This document shows positions 1 to 6,286 of a stretch of DNA of 8,466 nt, piece after piece. Source of the DNA: Halovenus sp. (GTDB lineage: Archaea > Halobacteriota > Halobacteria > Halobacteriales > Haloarculaceae); contig PUNZ01000079.1 in NCBI GenBank assembly GCA_003551945.1, forward strand, positions 1 to 8,466. Reading direction: 5' to 3'. Below the pieces are notes generated by a model. That model saw nothing but the letters and a program-made list of their open reading frames with translations. It searched no databases and was not told where the DNA came from. Every line of letters starts with the position of its first letter. The first letter of the stretch is position 1. The position numbers and the translations under genes are program-made.

Positions 1-1
1 C

Positions 2-91
2 CTCACGCGAACGGTGGCTGGTCCGTATTACAATGCGACCGATGACGAACTCGACTCACTTGTCGAAGAAGTTATCAAACAGTCAAAGTAA
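2..91 (+). CDS. C-terminal end of an unidentified protein (5' end outside window)
   Basis: An open frame enters from the left edge and ends at a TAA at 89-91, giving 29 residues that end in YYNATDDELDSLVEEVIKQ and SK. The acidic, amphipathic helical tail and codon choice fit a real haloarchaeal gene on the plus strand. The pattern YYN-x-[ST]-x-x-E-[LI]-x-x-L-V resembles the last helix of fold-type I PLP enzymes (class V aminotransferase/cysteine desulfurase type, where a 'YNTxEEID' stretch is common), but this is only a similarity from memory over a very short segment and I do not assign a function. The next gene starts 76 bp downstream with its own TATA-like box, so the two are probably separate transcription units. 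Confidence 0.6.
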   Translation, partial: LTRTVAGPYYNATDDELDSLVEEVIKQSK

Positions 92-137
92 GCGGGCTGA
101 CTAGTTTCTTGCCAACAAAACTGGAATAGCCGGTATG

Positions 138-146
138 CATTTAACA
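138..146 (+). promoter_or_regulatory. TATA-like box for the surface-protein gene
   Basis: The sequence TTTAAC at 140-145 lies about 26 bp upstream of the ATG at 168, which is the usual distance between an archaeal TATA box and the transcription start. No Shine-Dalgarno sequence precedes that ATG, so the message is probably leaderless. This box falls inside the coding part of the longer alternative reading frame (ATG at 135), which is a reason to prefer the start at 168. Confidence 0.5.
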
Positions 147-167
147 GTCCTCCCAATGTATACATCT

Positions 168-1427
168 ATGAACCGTTTACTCGTACTGGTGTTGTGCTTG
201 GGGCTTGCAACCCTTGCAGTCGTCGCCGTTGGCCCCGCTGCTGCGGATGAAGTAACGGTCGACGTCACTGTCGTCGACCAAGATGGAGACCCAATTAACG
301 AACGGGTGACGCTTATCGTCGAGTGGGAGGACGGCTCCACTGAACAAGAGACAAGCGCAAGCGGCAGTGCGCTTGTTGATGTCCCCGAGGGACAAGATGT
401 CGAGTTTAGTATCGAACACGATGAGTACGTCAGAAACGTTCCGTACGTCGTTGAGGATGCAACCGTTCCTGAGGGCGAATCTCGACTTCCTGTCGACCTC
501 GATGTGTCGCTTGCTGGTACCGCTGATATCACCGTTGAGGACGACGGTTCACCCGTCGAGGGTGTCGAACTGACGGCGACTGACCCACAGGAAGACCGAT
601 TTGAGGAAGTCGTTGAAACTGACGAGAACGGGGAAGCCTCACTCGAACGGCTCGAACAGCGAAATTACACCATCACAACTGCGAAAGAAGGCTACCTAAA
701 CAAAGAAGAAACCATCGTTATAGACGATGAAACGGTCAGTGAAACGATCGAAATCGAAAGCGGAGAGGTGCGCGTTGATTTCCTCGTCCAAGATGACCAC
801 TTTGAGACGCCTGAACCAGTTGCGGATGCAACCGTTGAGGTTGTTGGTGACTCCACTCTCACAACCAGAAGCGACGGTACTCGTGGCATCGACCTTGACG
901 TGAACACTGAGTACGATGTCGAGGTAAGCAAAGACGGCTACGACACCGTGACTGAATCGATCTCAGTCGGCGAAGAAGACGCGGCCTTTAATCTCTCCAT
1001 TCAGCGAACACCGTCGTTGACTGTGACTGCACTTGCTGATGAAATCGTCGCGGGCCAGTCAACGCTCGTGACCGTAACGAACGTCTACGATGAACCGGTT
1101 TCGAACGCAACCGTTGGCGTCAACGGCGACGACCAGGCAGAAACTGATGCAGATGGGACGGCGATAGTTAGCTTCGACACCCCGGGCGAACAGAACATTA
1201 CGGCCTCCATTGATGGACTTGATACCGAACTGCCGGTCCAGGTTTATGATGTGAGTGACCTCGGCGAGGAAACGGATGACACTGATGAGACCGACGAGGC
1301 GGATGAGACTGACGATGCGGATGAGACCGATGATGCCGATGACGATGGACCTGGATTCGGTGCACTACTCGTGATTGGGGCAGTGCTCGGTGCAGCGGCC
1401 GTTGCGTTATCTCAGCGTCGGGACTGA
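168..1427 (+). CDS. Secreted cell-surface protein with beta-sandwich repeats and PGF-CTERM anchor
   Basis: A 419-residue exported protein, probably exposed at the S-layer. Residues 1-26 form a Sec-type signal peptide (MNRLL, hydrophobic core, cleavage after AAA). Four repeats of about 80 residues follow (roughly 29-116, 117-199, 200-281, 282-362). Each has the look of a carboxypeptidase-regulatory-like or Ig-like beta sandwich: hydrophobic/polar alternation, a 'G-x-P-V-x-x-[AV]' turn and an 'TDxDG' or 'TDENG' loop. Residues 369-393 are a [TA]-D-[ED] triplet stalk. PGF at 395-397, a hydrophobic segment and QRRD form a PGF-CTERM signal, in known cases cleaved by archaeosortase A and replaced by a lipid anchor. 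Four N-glycosylation sequons are seen at N166, N275, N313 and N343. The start at 168 is chosen over 135 because it begins directly at the signal peptide and lies one TATA spacing downstream of 140-145. Ligand or partner is unknown; adhesin, envelope structure and binding protein are all possible. Confidence 0.88.
   Translation: MNRLLVLVLCLGLATLAVVAVGPAAADEVTVDVTVVDQDGDPINERVTLIVEWEDGSTEQETSASGSALVDVPEGQDVEFSIEHDEYVRNVPYVVEDATVPEGESRLPVDLDVSLAGTADITVEDDGSPVEGVELTATDPQEDRFEEVVETDENGEASLERLEQRNYTITTAKEGYLNKEETIVIDDETVSETIEIESGEVRVDFLVQDDHFETPEPVADATVEVVGDSTLTTRSDGTRGIDLDVNTEYDVEVSKDGYDTVTESISVGEEDAAFNLSIQRTPSLTVTALADEIVAGQSTLVTVTNVYDEPVSNATVGVNGDDQAETDADGTAIVSFDTPGEQNITASIDGLDTELPVQVYDVSDLGEETDDTDETDEADETDDADETDDADDDGPGFGALLVIGAVLGAAAVALSQRRD
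1272..1343 (+). repeat. Eight tandem 9-bp units coding the acidic stalk
   Basis: Eight in-frame 9-bp units with consensus [AG]C[CGT]-GA[TC]-GA[CGT] encode [TA]-D-[ED] triplets in the stalk of the surface protein, for example GCGGATGAG at both 1299-1307 and 1317-1325. Third positions vary, so the array is either old or held by selection on the protein. Such arrays can change length by slippage without shifting frame. Confidence 0.75.
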
Positions 1428-1436
1428 GCGCGGACG

Positions 1437-1442
1437 TTTTTT
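1437..1442 (+). terminator. T-tract, probable archaeal terminator after the surface-protein gene
   Basis: Six consecutive T residues lie 10 bp after the TGA stop and just before the TATA-like box of the next gene. Archaeal RNA polymerase terminates at oligo-T on the non-template strand without needing a hairpin. I see no strong stem upstream. Confidence 0.45.
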
Positions 1443-1450
1443 GCGTGGAA

Positions 1451-1457
1451 CTTAACC
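1451..1457 (+). promoter_or_regulatory. TATA-like box for the ygfZ-like gene
   Basis: CTTAACC at 1451-1457 sits 26-31 bp upstream of the ATG at 1482, and no Shine-Dalgarno sequence lies in between. The core TTAAC is the same as in the box upstream of the surface-protein gene. This fits a leaderless transcript starting at or a few bases before the ATG. Confidence 0.5.
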
Positions 1458-1481
1458 TTCGGGACCGCGGACTATCACCCA

Positions 1482-2576
1482 ATGAGCGAACTAACTTCTC
1501 TGTATGACGACCATGGTGCACTCTACGAGGAGGTTGGCGGTCGACAGGTGGTGGCTCACTACGGGCGGCCAGAGCGAGCACACCTCGCCGTGCGAAACGG
1601 TGTCGGCGTTACTGAGGTTCCATACGACGTGCTAATTGTGACCGGTGACGACCGTATCGCGTATGTGGATAACGCCGTTTCAAACGTTGTCCCAACCACG
1701 GAAGGGTCGGGTGTCTATTCGTTGCTGTTGACCCCACAGGGACGTATCCGGACGGACTTCTACATCTACAACGGCGGTGAGCGTCTGCTTGTGTTTACGC
1801 CACCGGGCGAAGGCGAACCGCTTGCCGAAGAGTGGCGAGAGAAGACGTTCATCCAAGACGTTACTATCGACGTTGAGACGGACTCGTTCGTAATCTTCGG
1901 CGTCCACGGTCCGAAGGCAACGGAAAAAGTCGCAAGCGTGTTTTCAGAACAGACTCCTGACCAGCATCTCCAGTTTGTCCGTGGGTCCATGGGTGATGCA
2001 GGGGTGACCGTTATCCGAACGGATGCGCTCGCCGGTGAGGAGGGCTACGAAGTTGTCTGTCGAGCGAGCGACGGCCGCGATGTCTTCGATACGCTCGAGA
2101 ACCTTGGCATGGCTGCCGTTCCGTTTGGCACTCACACATGGAACTCACTGACGCTCGAAGCCGGAACGCCGCTTTTTGAATCGGAACTCCGTGAACAGGT
2201 TCCGAACAACCTTGGTCTCGGAAACGCTGTCGATTACGAGAAAGGCTGTTTCGTCGGCCAGGAGGTTGTTTCCCGGGTCGAAAACCGCGGGCGGCCGAGC
2301 AAGCAGCTGATTGGACTGACACTCGATGACGTTCCTGAGGCTGGTTCGGCGGTCGCTGACGGAGAGAGCTCAGTTGGTGAGATTCTACGCGCGACACACA
2401 GCCCTTCGCTCAAACAGGCTGTCGCGTTGGCACTTATCGAGTACGGGACTGCCGAGGCATGCTCGCCGGGAGACTCACTCACCGTTCGGTTCCGCGGCGA
2501 GGACCGAGCGGCGACGGTCGCTGCCCTCCCCTTTGTGTCCGGTTCTGACGACTCTGCACGACTGCCACGGTACTAG
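1482..2576 (+). CDS. ygfZ: YgfZ/IBA57-like folate-binding protein (GcvT superfamily)
   Basis: A 364-residue cytoplasmic protein with a GCV_T domain (about 1-210) and a C-terminal GcvT barrel (about 270-355). The diagnostic YgfZ/COG0354 signature K-G-C-[FY]-x-G-Q-E is intact at residues 254-261 (KGCFVGQE, conserved C256). The segment TPQGRIRTDF at 84-93 has the YgfZ-like 'GR' form instead of the GGxxDD of true glycine-cleavage T-proteins, which argues against aminomethyltransferase activity. In bacteria and mitochondria YgfZ/IBA57 uses tetrahydrofolate and helps make or repair Fe-S clusters in certain enzymes; the same role here is inferred. Haloarchaeal relatives are often named aminomethyltransferase or GcvT2. 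The gene has its own TATA-like box and no other glycine cleavage genes beside it. Its stop overlaps the stop of the convergent ferredoxin gene by four bases. Confidence 0.85.
   Translation: MSELTSLYDDHGALYEEVGGRQVVAHYGRPERAHLAVRNGVGVTEVPYDVLIVTGDDRIAYVDNAVSNVVPTTEGSGVYSLLLTPQGRIRTDFYIYNGGERLLVFTPPGEGEPLAEEWREKTFIQDVTIDVETDSFVIFGVHGPKATEKVASVFSEQTPDQHLQFVRGSMGDAGVTVIRTDALAGEEGYEVVCRASDGRDVFDTLENLGMAAVPFGTHTWNSLTLEAGTPLFESELREQVPNNLGLGNAVDYEKGCFVGQEVVSRVENRGRPSKQLIGLTLDDVPEAGSAVADGESSVGEILRATHSPSLKQAVALALIEYGTAEACSPGDSLTVRFRGEDRAATVAALPFVSGSDDSARLPRY
2573..2576. other. CTAG palindrome giving the stop codon of both convergent genes
   Basis: The bases CTAG read TAG on the plus strand (2574-2576, end of the ygfZ-like gene) and TAG on the minus strand (2575-2573, end of the ferredoxin gene). 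The two genes therefore overlap by exactly this palindrome and there is no space for an intergenic terminator. Confidence 0.95.
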
Positions 2577-2935
2577 CCACCGTCCGTTGGATTGTTCCTG
2601 TTGTCACCCCTCCGCGGAAGCAGTTGCCCCCAGACGTGCTTTTCAAGCAGTTGAACCCGCATCGGTTTGTTGATGGTCACACAACAAGACAGTCGCGGGT
2701 ATCCGAATCGGGCTGCTGCTCGGTCGTGCCAGTGGTCCGGCTCGGGCGGCGGTGTCAGTTTCACACCACAAGTCCCACACAGGCCGCGGCCGCCGCAGTT
2801 GGCGTGCCGTGAGGCTGTCCCATAGACCGAAAATCCGTGCTCATGCAGGAGGTCTCGGAGCACGGTTCCCGGTGCTGCTTCGAGGACGGTTTCGTTGTCG
2901 TCGTGGACAACCGTTACTGGAACCCCCTCGCTCAT
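2573..2935 (-). CDS. 2Fe-2S ferredoxin, last gene of the PrkA-YeaH-SpoVR operon
   Basis: A 120-residue single-domain ferredoxin (COG0633/Fer2 type), cytoplasmic, with no signal peptide. The cluster loop is C47-x5-C53-x2-C56 (CGGRGLCGTCGV) with the fourth ligand at C84 or C85 in LSCCV. The x5 spacing and CGGxGxCGTC wording match the NqrF and corrinoid-activator type of Fer2 domain, while classical plant ferredoxins have x4. The beta-grasp start (VTVVHDDNETVLEAAPGTVLRDLL) and the end of the fold (KPMRVQLL) are both present; the last 20 residues are a polar tail. The start at 2935 is preferred over an ATG at 2944, because 2935 forms an ATGA overlap with the spoVR stop and has GAGG ten bases upstream, whereas the same GAGG is only two bases from the 2944 ATG. 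The partner is unknown; coupling to spoVR suggests it serves that module. Confidence 0.9.
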   Translation of the reverse strand: MSEGVPVTVVHDDNETVLEAAPGTVLRDLLHEHGFSVYGTASRHANCGGRGLCGTCGVKLTPPPEPDHWHDRAAARFGYPRLSCCVTINKPMRVQLLEKHVWGQLLPRRGDNRNNPTDGG

Positions 2936-4974
2936 GCGAGCCATTCCTCGGGTTTCGTATCATAATCGATATCGGTCGCTGCAAGCTGTTCGACCTCGCT
3001 CCACTCTACTTCTTCTTCCTCAAACCCATCGCCTGTATAACGGATTTCCCAGCCAACCTCTTTGGGTTTGGGCTCTTTGTTCCGTCGTCGGGCCACTTCG
3101 ATATCGTGGTCGTCAAACTCTTTTTTGATGGTTCGCAGGGCAACGGGCCGTCCCCAGAGTTCGAAGATGCGTTCAAGAACCGCTCTTGCCTGTCCGATAT
3201 CGAGAGCGACTCCGTTGTACTGATGTTCGAGCAACAGTTCGTTACGGTTGCGATAGTTTGCGTCGGAAACGACAATGGTCGGCTTTCCGAAGTTCGTAAA
3301 CTGCAGCATGAGCTTTTTCTTCACATCCCGATAGTCGGTCGAGGTTGCACGGTAATCACCGGCTGAGCGAGCATACTCGTAGGTGAAGTAGTGTTGTTCG
3401 TCGACGAACTCCTGTGTCAGGAACTCATCGAGGAAGGTGATGTCGTTGTGACTGGCTCGAATGTCCCGCATGCGGTCCCAGCCGACAGTATAGTCGACGG
3501 CGTCGATGGCTTGCGCAACTGTGTCGTATTTCTCATCGTCGAACATATACCGAGAAATACGCTCTAGTTCATCCCGTGAAATACGTGAGAGATAGCCGCG
3601 GTTTTGTGGCTTCACGAGCGAATACTGACGCTCTGCAAGTCCCTCATAGGTAAAGAGCTTCCATGGGTACCGGTCAAGGTCAACGTTCCCGTCTGTCGCC
3701 GCTCGCAGACTCTCGTAATCAATTCGTGGGTCATCCGCCGGAATCGCATCAAGTCTGTTCGTGTCGACCGAAGCCACGAGGTCATCCGGTTCGAGTAACG
3801 CGAGTACCTCGTTGAAATCTACCATCTCGTGGAAGTTTCGCCACGTAATTCCCGTAACACAGAGCAGTTGCTCGACGACCTGACGTCGGTTCTCGCTGTT
3901 TTCGACATACTGCCACAACTGCAAGCCGAGGCTGTACGGATTCAGGCCCGGCGAGCCCAACACCCGCGACATGTGGTCGGCGTAGGTGATGAACTCCTGG
4001 CTGTCTGCGAAGTTTTCGTCGGCCATCATCAGCGATTCCCAGAAACTGGCCCACCCTTCGTTCATCACCTTTGTCAGCTTCTGTGGCGCGAAATAGTAGG
4101 CCTCACGGCGGAGAATTTCGAGGATATCTTTCTGCCAGTCTTCCATTTCGACGGCCTTCTCTGCGTCTGCGTCGTATTGCTTCCCGTAAGCGCGGAGGAA
4201 ACCAAGGATATCCGATTCGGGTTCGGGTGGAAAGGTCACGTCGGTCTCATCAACCGCCTGTGATTCGAGCCACTCTTCATCGAAGACCTGTCGTTTGACC
4301 TCCTCCGAGAGATTTAACTCGTCGAGTTGGTCTTCAAGGGCTGCCAACTCCGGCCCATTTTCGTCCCCATCCACCGAAATCGGCGCGTACGGCCGGTACT
4401 GGTCGATGTTATCCTCGAGACTGAGAATGTGGTCGATAAACCGCTCGACCTCGCCCCGGTCGATTTCGGGGTCATGCATGTAGTTGCGAACGGTATCGGC
4501 GTGACTGGCGAGCTGTGCAGCGGCGTTCGGGTCACGACTGAACAGTGCGAACCATTCGTTGTTGGCGAAAAAGTCCGCGTGCGCCTCGACGTGGGTGATG
4601 ACCGCTTTCTGGTCGGCAAGGCTGTTTGATACCTGCAGGAATGCGTGTGAGGGATTGTCGTTGTTGACAATCTCGAAGGCTTTCCCACCGAGGAACTGGC
4701 TTTGCTTTTGCTGGCGGTCATACGTCATTCCCCAGCGCCAGTGTGGGTATCGCTGTTGGAAGCCGCCGTAGGCGATGAGTTCGTTCATCTCGTCGTAATC
4801 GACAATCCAGTAGTTGACCGGATACGGGTTAAGCCCCAGCCGCCGTGCGAGTTCGGTTGCGTTCTTGACTGGCTCTTCGAGTTTTGCAGCCTCTCGCTGC
4901 ATGCGGATATCTTCAGGCGTGTAGATTGTGTCGTCTGATTCACTCATCGGTTTGCTCTGTGGTCTTTCACTCAT
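2932..4974 (-). CDS. spoVR: SpoVR/YcgB family protein
   Basis: A 680-residue cytoplasmic protein of the SpoVR family, named for a spore-cortex gene of Bacillus but common in non-sporulating bacteria and in haloarchaea. Its molecular activity is not established. Family hallmarks are the N-terminal LNPYPVNYWIVD (48-59), THVEAHADFFANN (127-139), MNEGWASFWE (304-313), GLNPYSLG (343-350) and, near the end, the ELWGRPV region (605-611). The H128-x3-H132 pair and the NEG motif suggest a metal site (inference). It is clearly longer than the roughly 470-510 residues usual in bacteria: the extra length lies mainly at about 360-500 and in an acidic tail after 640. The start at 4974 overlaps the upstream stop by 8 bp (ATGAGTGA); a second Met at residue 10 (4947) is possible. 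No good Shine-Dalgarno is seen, so reinitiation is likely. Its stop overlaps the ferredoxin start. Confidence 0.93.
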   Translation of the reverse strand: MSERPQSKPMSESDDTIYTPEDIRMQREAAKLEEPVKNATELARRLGLNPYPVNYWIVDYDEMNELIAYGGFQQRYPHWRWGMTYDRQQKQSQFLGGKAFEIVNNDNPSHAFLQVSNSLADQKAVITHVEAHADFFANNEWFALFSRDPNAAAQLASHADTVRNYMHDPEIDRGEVERFIDHILSLEDNIDQYRPYAPISVDGDENGPELAALEDQLDELNLSEEVKRQVFDEEWLESQAVDETDVTFPPEPESDILGFLRAYGKQYDADAEKAVEMEDWQKDILEILRREAYYFAPQKLTKVMNEGWASFWESLMMADENFADSQEFITYADHMSRVLGSPGLNPYSLGLQLWQYVENSENRRQVVEQLLCVTGITWRNFHEMVDFNEVLALLEPDDLVASVDTNRLDAIPADDPRIDYESLRAATDGNVDLDRYPWKLFTYEGLAERQYSLVKPQNRGYLSRISRDELERISRYMFDDEKYDTVAQAIDAVDYTVGWDRMRDIRASHNDITFLDEFLTQEFVDEQHYFTYEYARSAGDYRATSTDYRDVKKKLMLQFTNFGKPTIVVSDANYRNRNELLLEHQYNGVALDIGQARAVLERIFELWGRPVALRTIKKEFDDHDIEVARRRNKEPKPKEVGWEIRYTGDGFEEEEVEWSEVEQLAATDIDYDTKPEEWLA

Positions 4975-6286
4975 CGTTCTGTTCCGTGCTTAGTATCTCA
5001 TAGATTGCGTCAGTCACGTCCTCGGGGTTCGAGACGTAGGCGACTGCAACGTTTTCTGAGTCGCCGAAGTGGTTGTGAACCTCCTCGGCGTGTGTTGCGT
5101 TGATGGCGTTCCCCGCTGGCTGGGTCTCCACGTAGGCATGCAGGTTCGCATCAATCTCTTCCATCAGCGGAATAACGCTCTCGCTGGTATCGTTCGAGGA
5201 GTTCTCTGAATCGCCAGCAGCGAAGACATAGCGGTTCCACTCGTTCCAGGGATACTCCTCATCGAGACGTTCTTTGGCGAGTTCGTACGCGCTTGATATC
5301 TTTGTCCCACCGCCGGACCGGATGCCAAAGAAATCTTCGCGCTCAACCTCCCATGCGTCGGCATCATGCGCGATATAGATGAACTCGGCGTTGTCGTATT
5401 TCCCCTGCAGATACCAATCAAGCGGGGTAAACGTCCGCTCGACAAGTTCGCGCTTTTTCTGGCGCATGCTCCCCGAGACATCTCGGATGTTGACGACAAC
5501 GACGTTTTTCTCTCGCTCTTCGATAATTTCCGGGTAGCGGTAGCGCTCGTCCTCCCGCCGGAACGGAATGTCTTTGACTCCTTCTCGCCGGATGCGAGCG
5601 GGCGTCGGCTCCCGCTCGACGGTTGCCTCCATCTCGGCGAGGCTTTCATATTGTGTCCGCTCTTCGGCTGAGAGCTTCTCGTGGGCGTCGACAATCCAGG
5701 CACGGGAGACTGGTATGTTTTCTTCGGTCCGTGCCCACTCGAACACGCGGTCCGGGCCCCAACCGTCAATTTGCAACGCTGCCTTGACATACTCCTCGTC
5801 GAAATCCATCGCCAGCTTTCGCTTGAGCCCCTCTTTGAACAGGCGTTCGAAATCGAGCGTTCCAGTCGGTCCAGTCCGCGTGATATCCGTGAAATCGCCT
5901 TCAATTTCTTCAGTGACTTGCTTTCCCTTCGGGTCGAGGTCAAGGCCGAGTTCCTCGTCGAGCTCTTCTGCGAACTCCTCGGGATCCATCTCGTAGTATT
6001 CGTGTTCGCCGCTTTCCTCGCCGGGGTCGCCATCCTCATCACCGTCACCCGGTTCTGGTTGACCCACTGGCTCACCAGGTTGGGGTGTCCCGCCATCTCC
6101 TTGTCCAACGCCCCCCATATCGCGTTTTTCGTAGGCGAATTCCGGGAGGTTAACAATCTTAATGGGGATGCGTATCTGGTCCGGGCGACCGCCACTCAGA
6201 TCGCCGTACTGGATGAACTCCGAAAGGTCTTGCCGGCGCTCTTCGCCCACTTCACGGAACCGTTCAAGGTCCTCTTTCAGTCCCAT
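4967..6286 (-). CDS. yeaH: YeaH/YhbH (DUF444, UPF0229) protein with VWA-like MIDAS domain
   Basis: A 439-residue acidic cytoplasmic protein, the constant partner of PrkA in bacteria (YeaG-YeaH in E. coli, where the pair is linked to nitrogen starvation and general stress). The N-terminal part (1-55) and a middle helical part (about 130-250) flank a Gly/Pro/Asp/Glu-rich, probably disordered linker at about 57-98. The C-terminal half is a von Willebrand A-like domain with a complete MIDAS: D269-x-S271-x-S273 in RDVSGSM, T328 in GGGTKIS and D359 in AAGDS. Such sites bind Mg2+ or another divalent ion and mediate protein contacts. The length is close to the bacterial 390-430 residues. The ATG overlaps the prkA stop by one base (TAATG), with GGTGGTGA six bases upstream as a likely ribosome binding site. 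Expected role: adaptor or partner of the PrkA ATPase. Confidence 0.94.
   Translation of the reverse strand: MGLKEDLERFREVGEERRQDLSEFIQYGDLSGGRPDQIRIPIKIVNLPEFAYEKRDMGGVGQGDGGTPQPGEPVGQPEPGDGDEDGDPGEESGEHEYYEMDPEEFAEELDEELGLDLDPKGKQVTEEIEGDFTDITRTGPTGTLDFERLFKEGLKRKLAMDFDEEYVKAALQIDGWGPDRVFEWARTEENIPVSRAWIVDAHEKLSAEERTQYESLAEMEATVEREPTPARIRREGVKDIPFRREDERYRYPEIIEEREKNVVVVNIRDVSGSMRQKKRELVERTFTPLDWYLQGKYDNAEFIYIAHDADAWEVEREDFFGIRSGGGTKISSAYELAKERLDEEYPWNEWNRYVFAAGDSENSSNDTSESVIPLMEEIDANLHAYVETQPAGNAINATHAEEVHNHFGDSENVAVAYVSNPEDVTDAIYEILSTEQNDE

Noticed and set aside
104..110. T-rich GTTTCTT after the first gene as a terminator
   Set aside because: The T run is short and interrupted, so it is too weak to call.
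135..167. Upstream ATG that would add 11 residues to the surface protein
   Set aside because: It would place a polar stretch before the signal peptide and put the likely TATA box inside the coding region; the ATG at 168 fits better.
101..532. Minus-strand 143-codon frame across the start of the surface-protein gene
   Set aside because: Ser/Thr low-complexity product created by antisense reading of Asp/Val codons; the plus-strand signal peptide and repeats are convincing.
1482..2576. Reading the plus-strand gene as a true glycine-cleavage aminomethyltransferase
   Set aside because: It carries the YgfZ signature KGCFVGQE and lacks the GGxxDD segment of T-proteins, and no other glycine-cleavage genes are nearby.
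2936..2944. Upstream ATG giving a ferredoxin longer by three residues
   Set aside because: The ATG at 2935 gives the ATGA overlap and better spacing from GAGG; the upstream one is only two bases from that motif.
2752..3366. Plus-strand 204-codon open frame opposite the ferredoxin and spoVR genes
   Set aside because: It overlaps two well-supported minus-strand genes, its product is rich in Arg, His and Phe unlike haloarchaeal proteins, and it has no recognisable motif.
5164..6195. Minus-strand 343-codon frame inside yeaH in another frame
   Set aside because: Ser/Arg-rich composition typical of an out-of-frame reading; the overlapping DUF444 frame has a complete MIDAS and family match.
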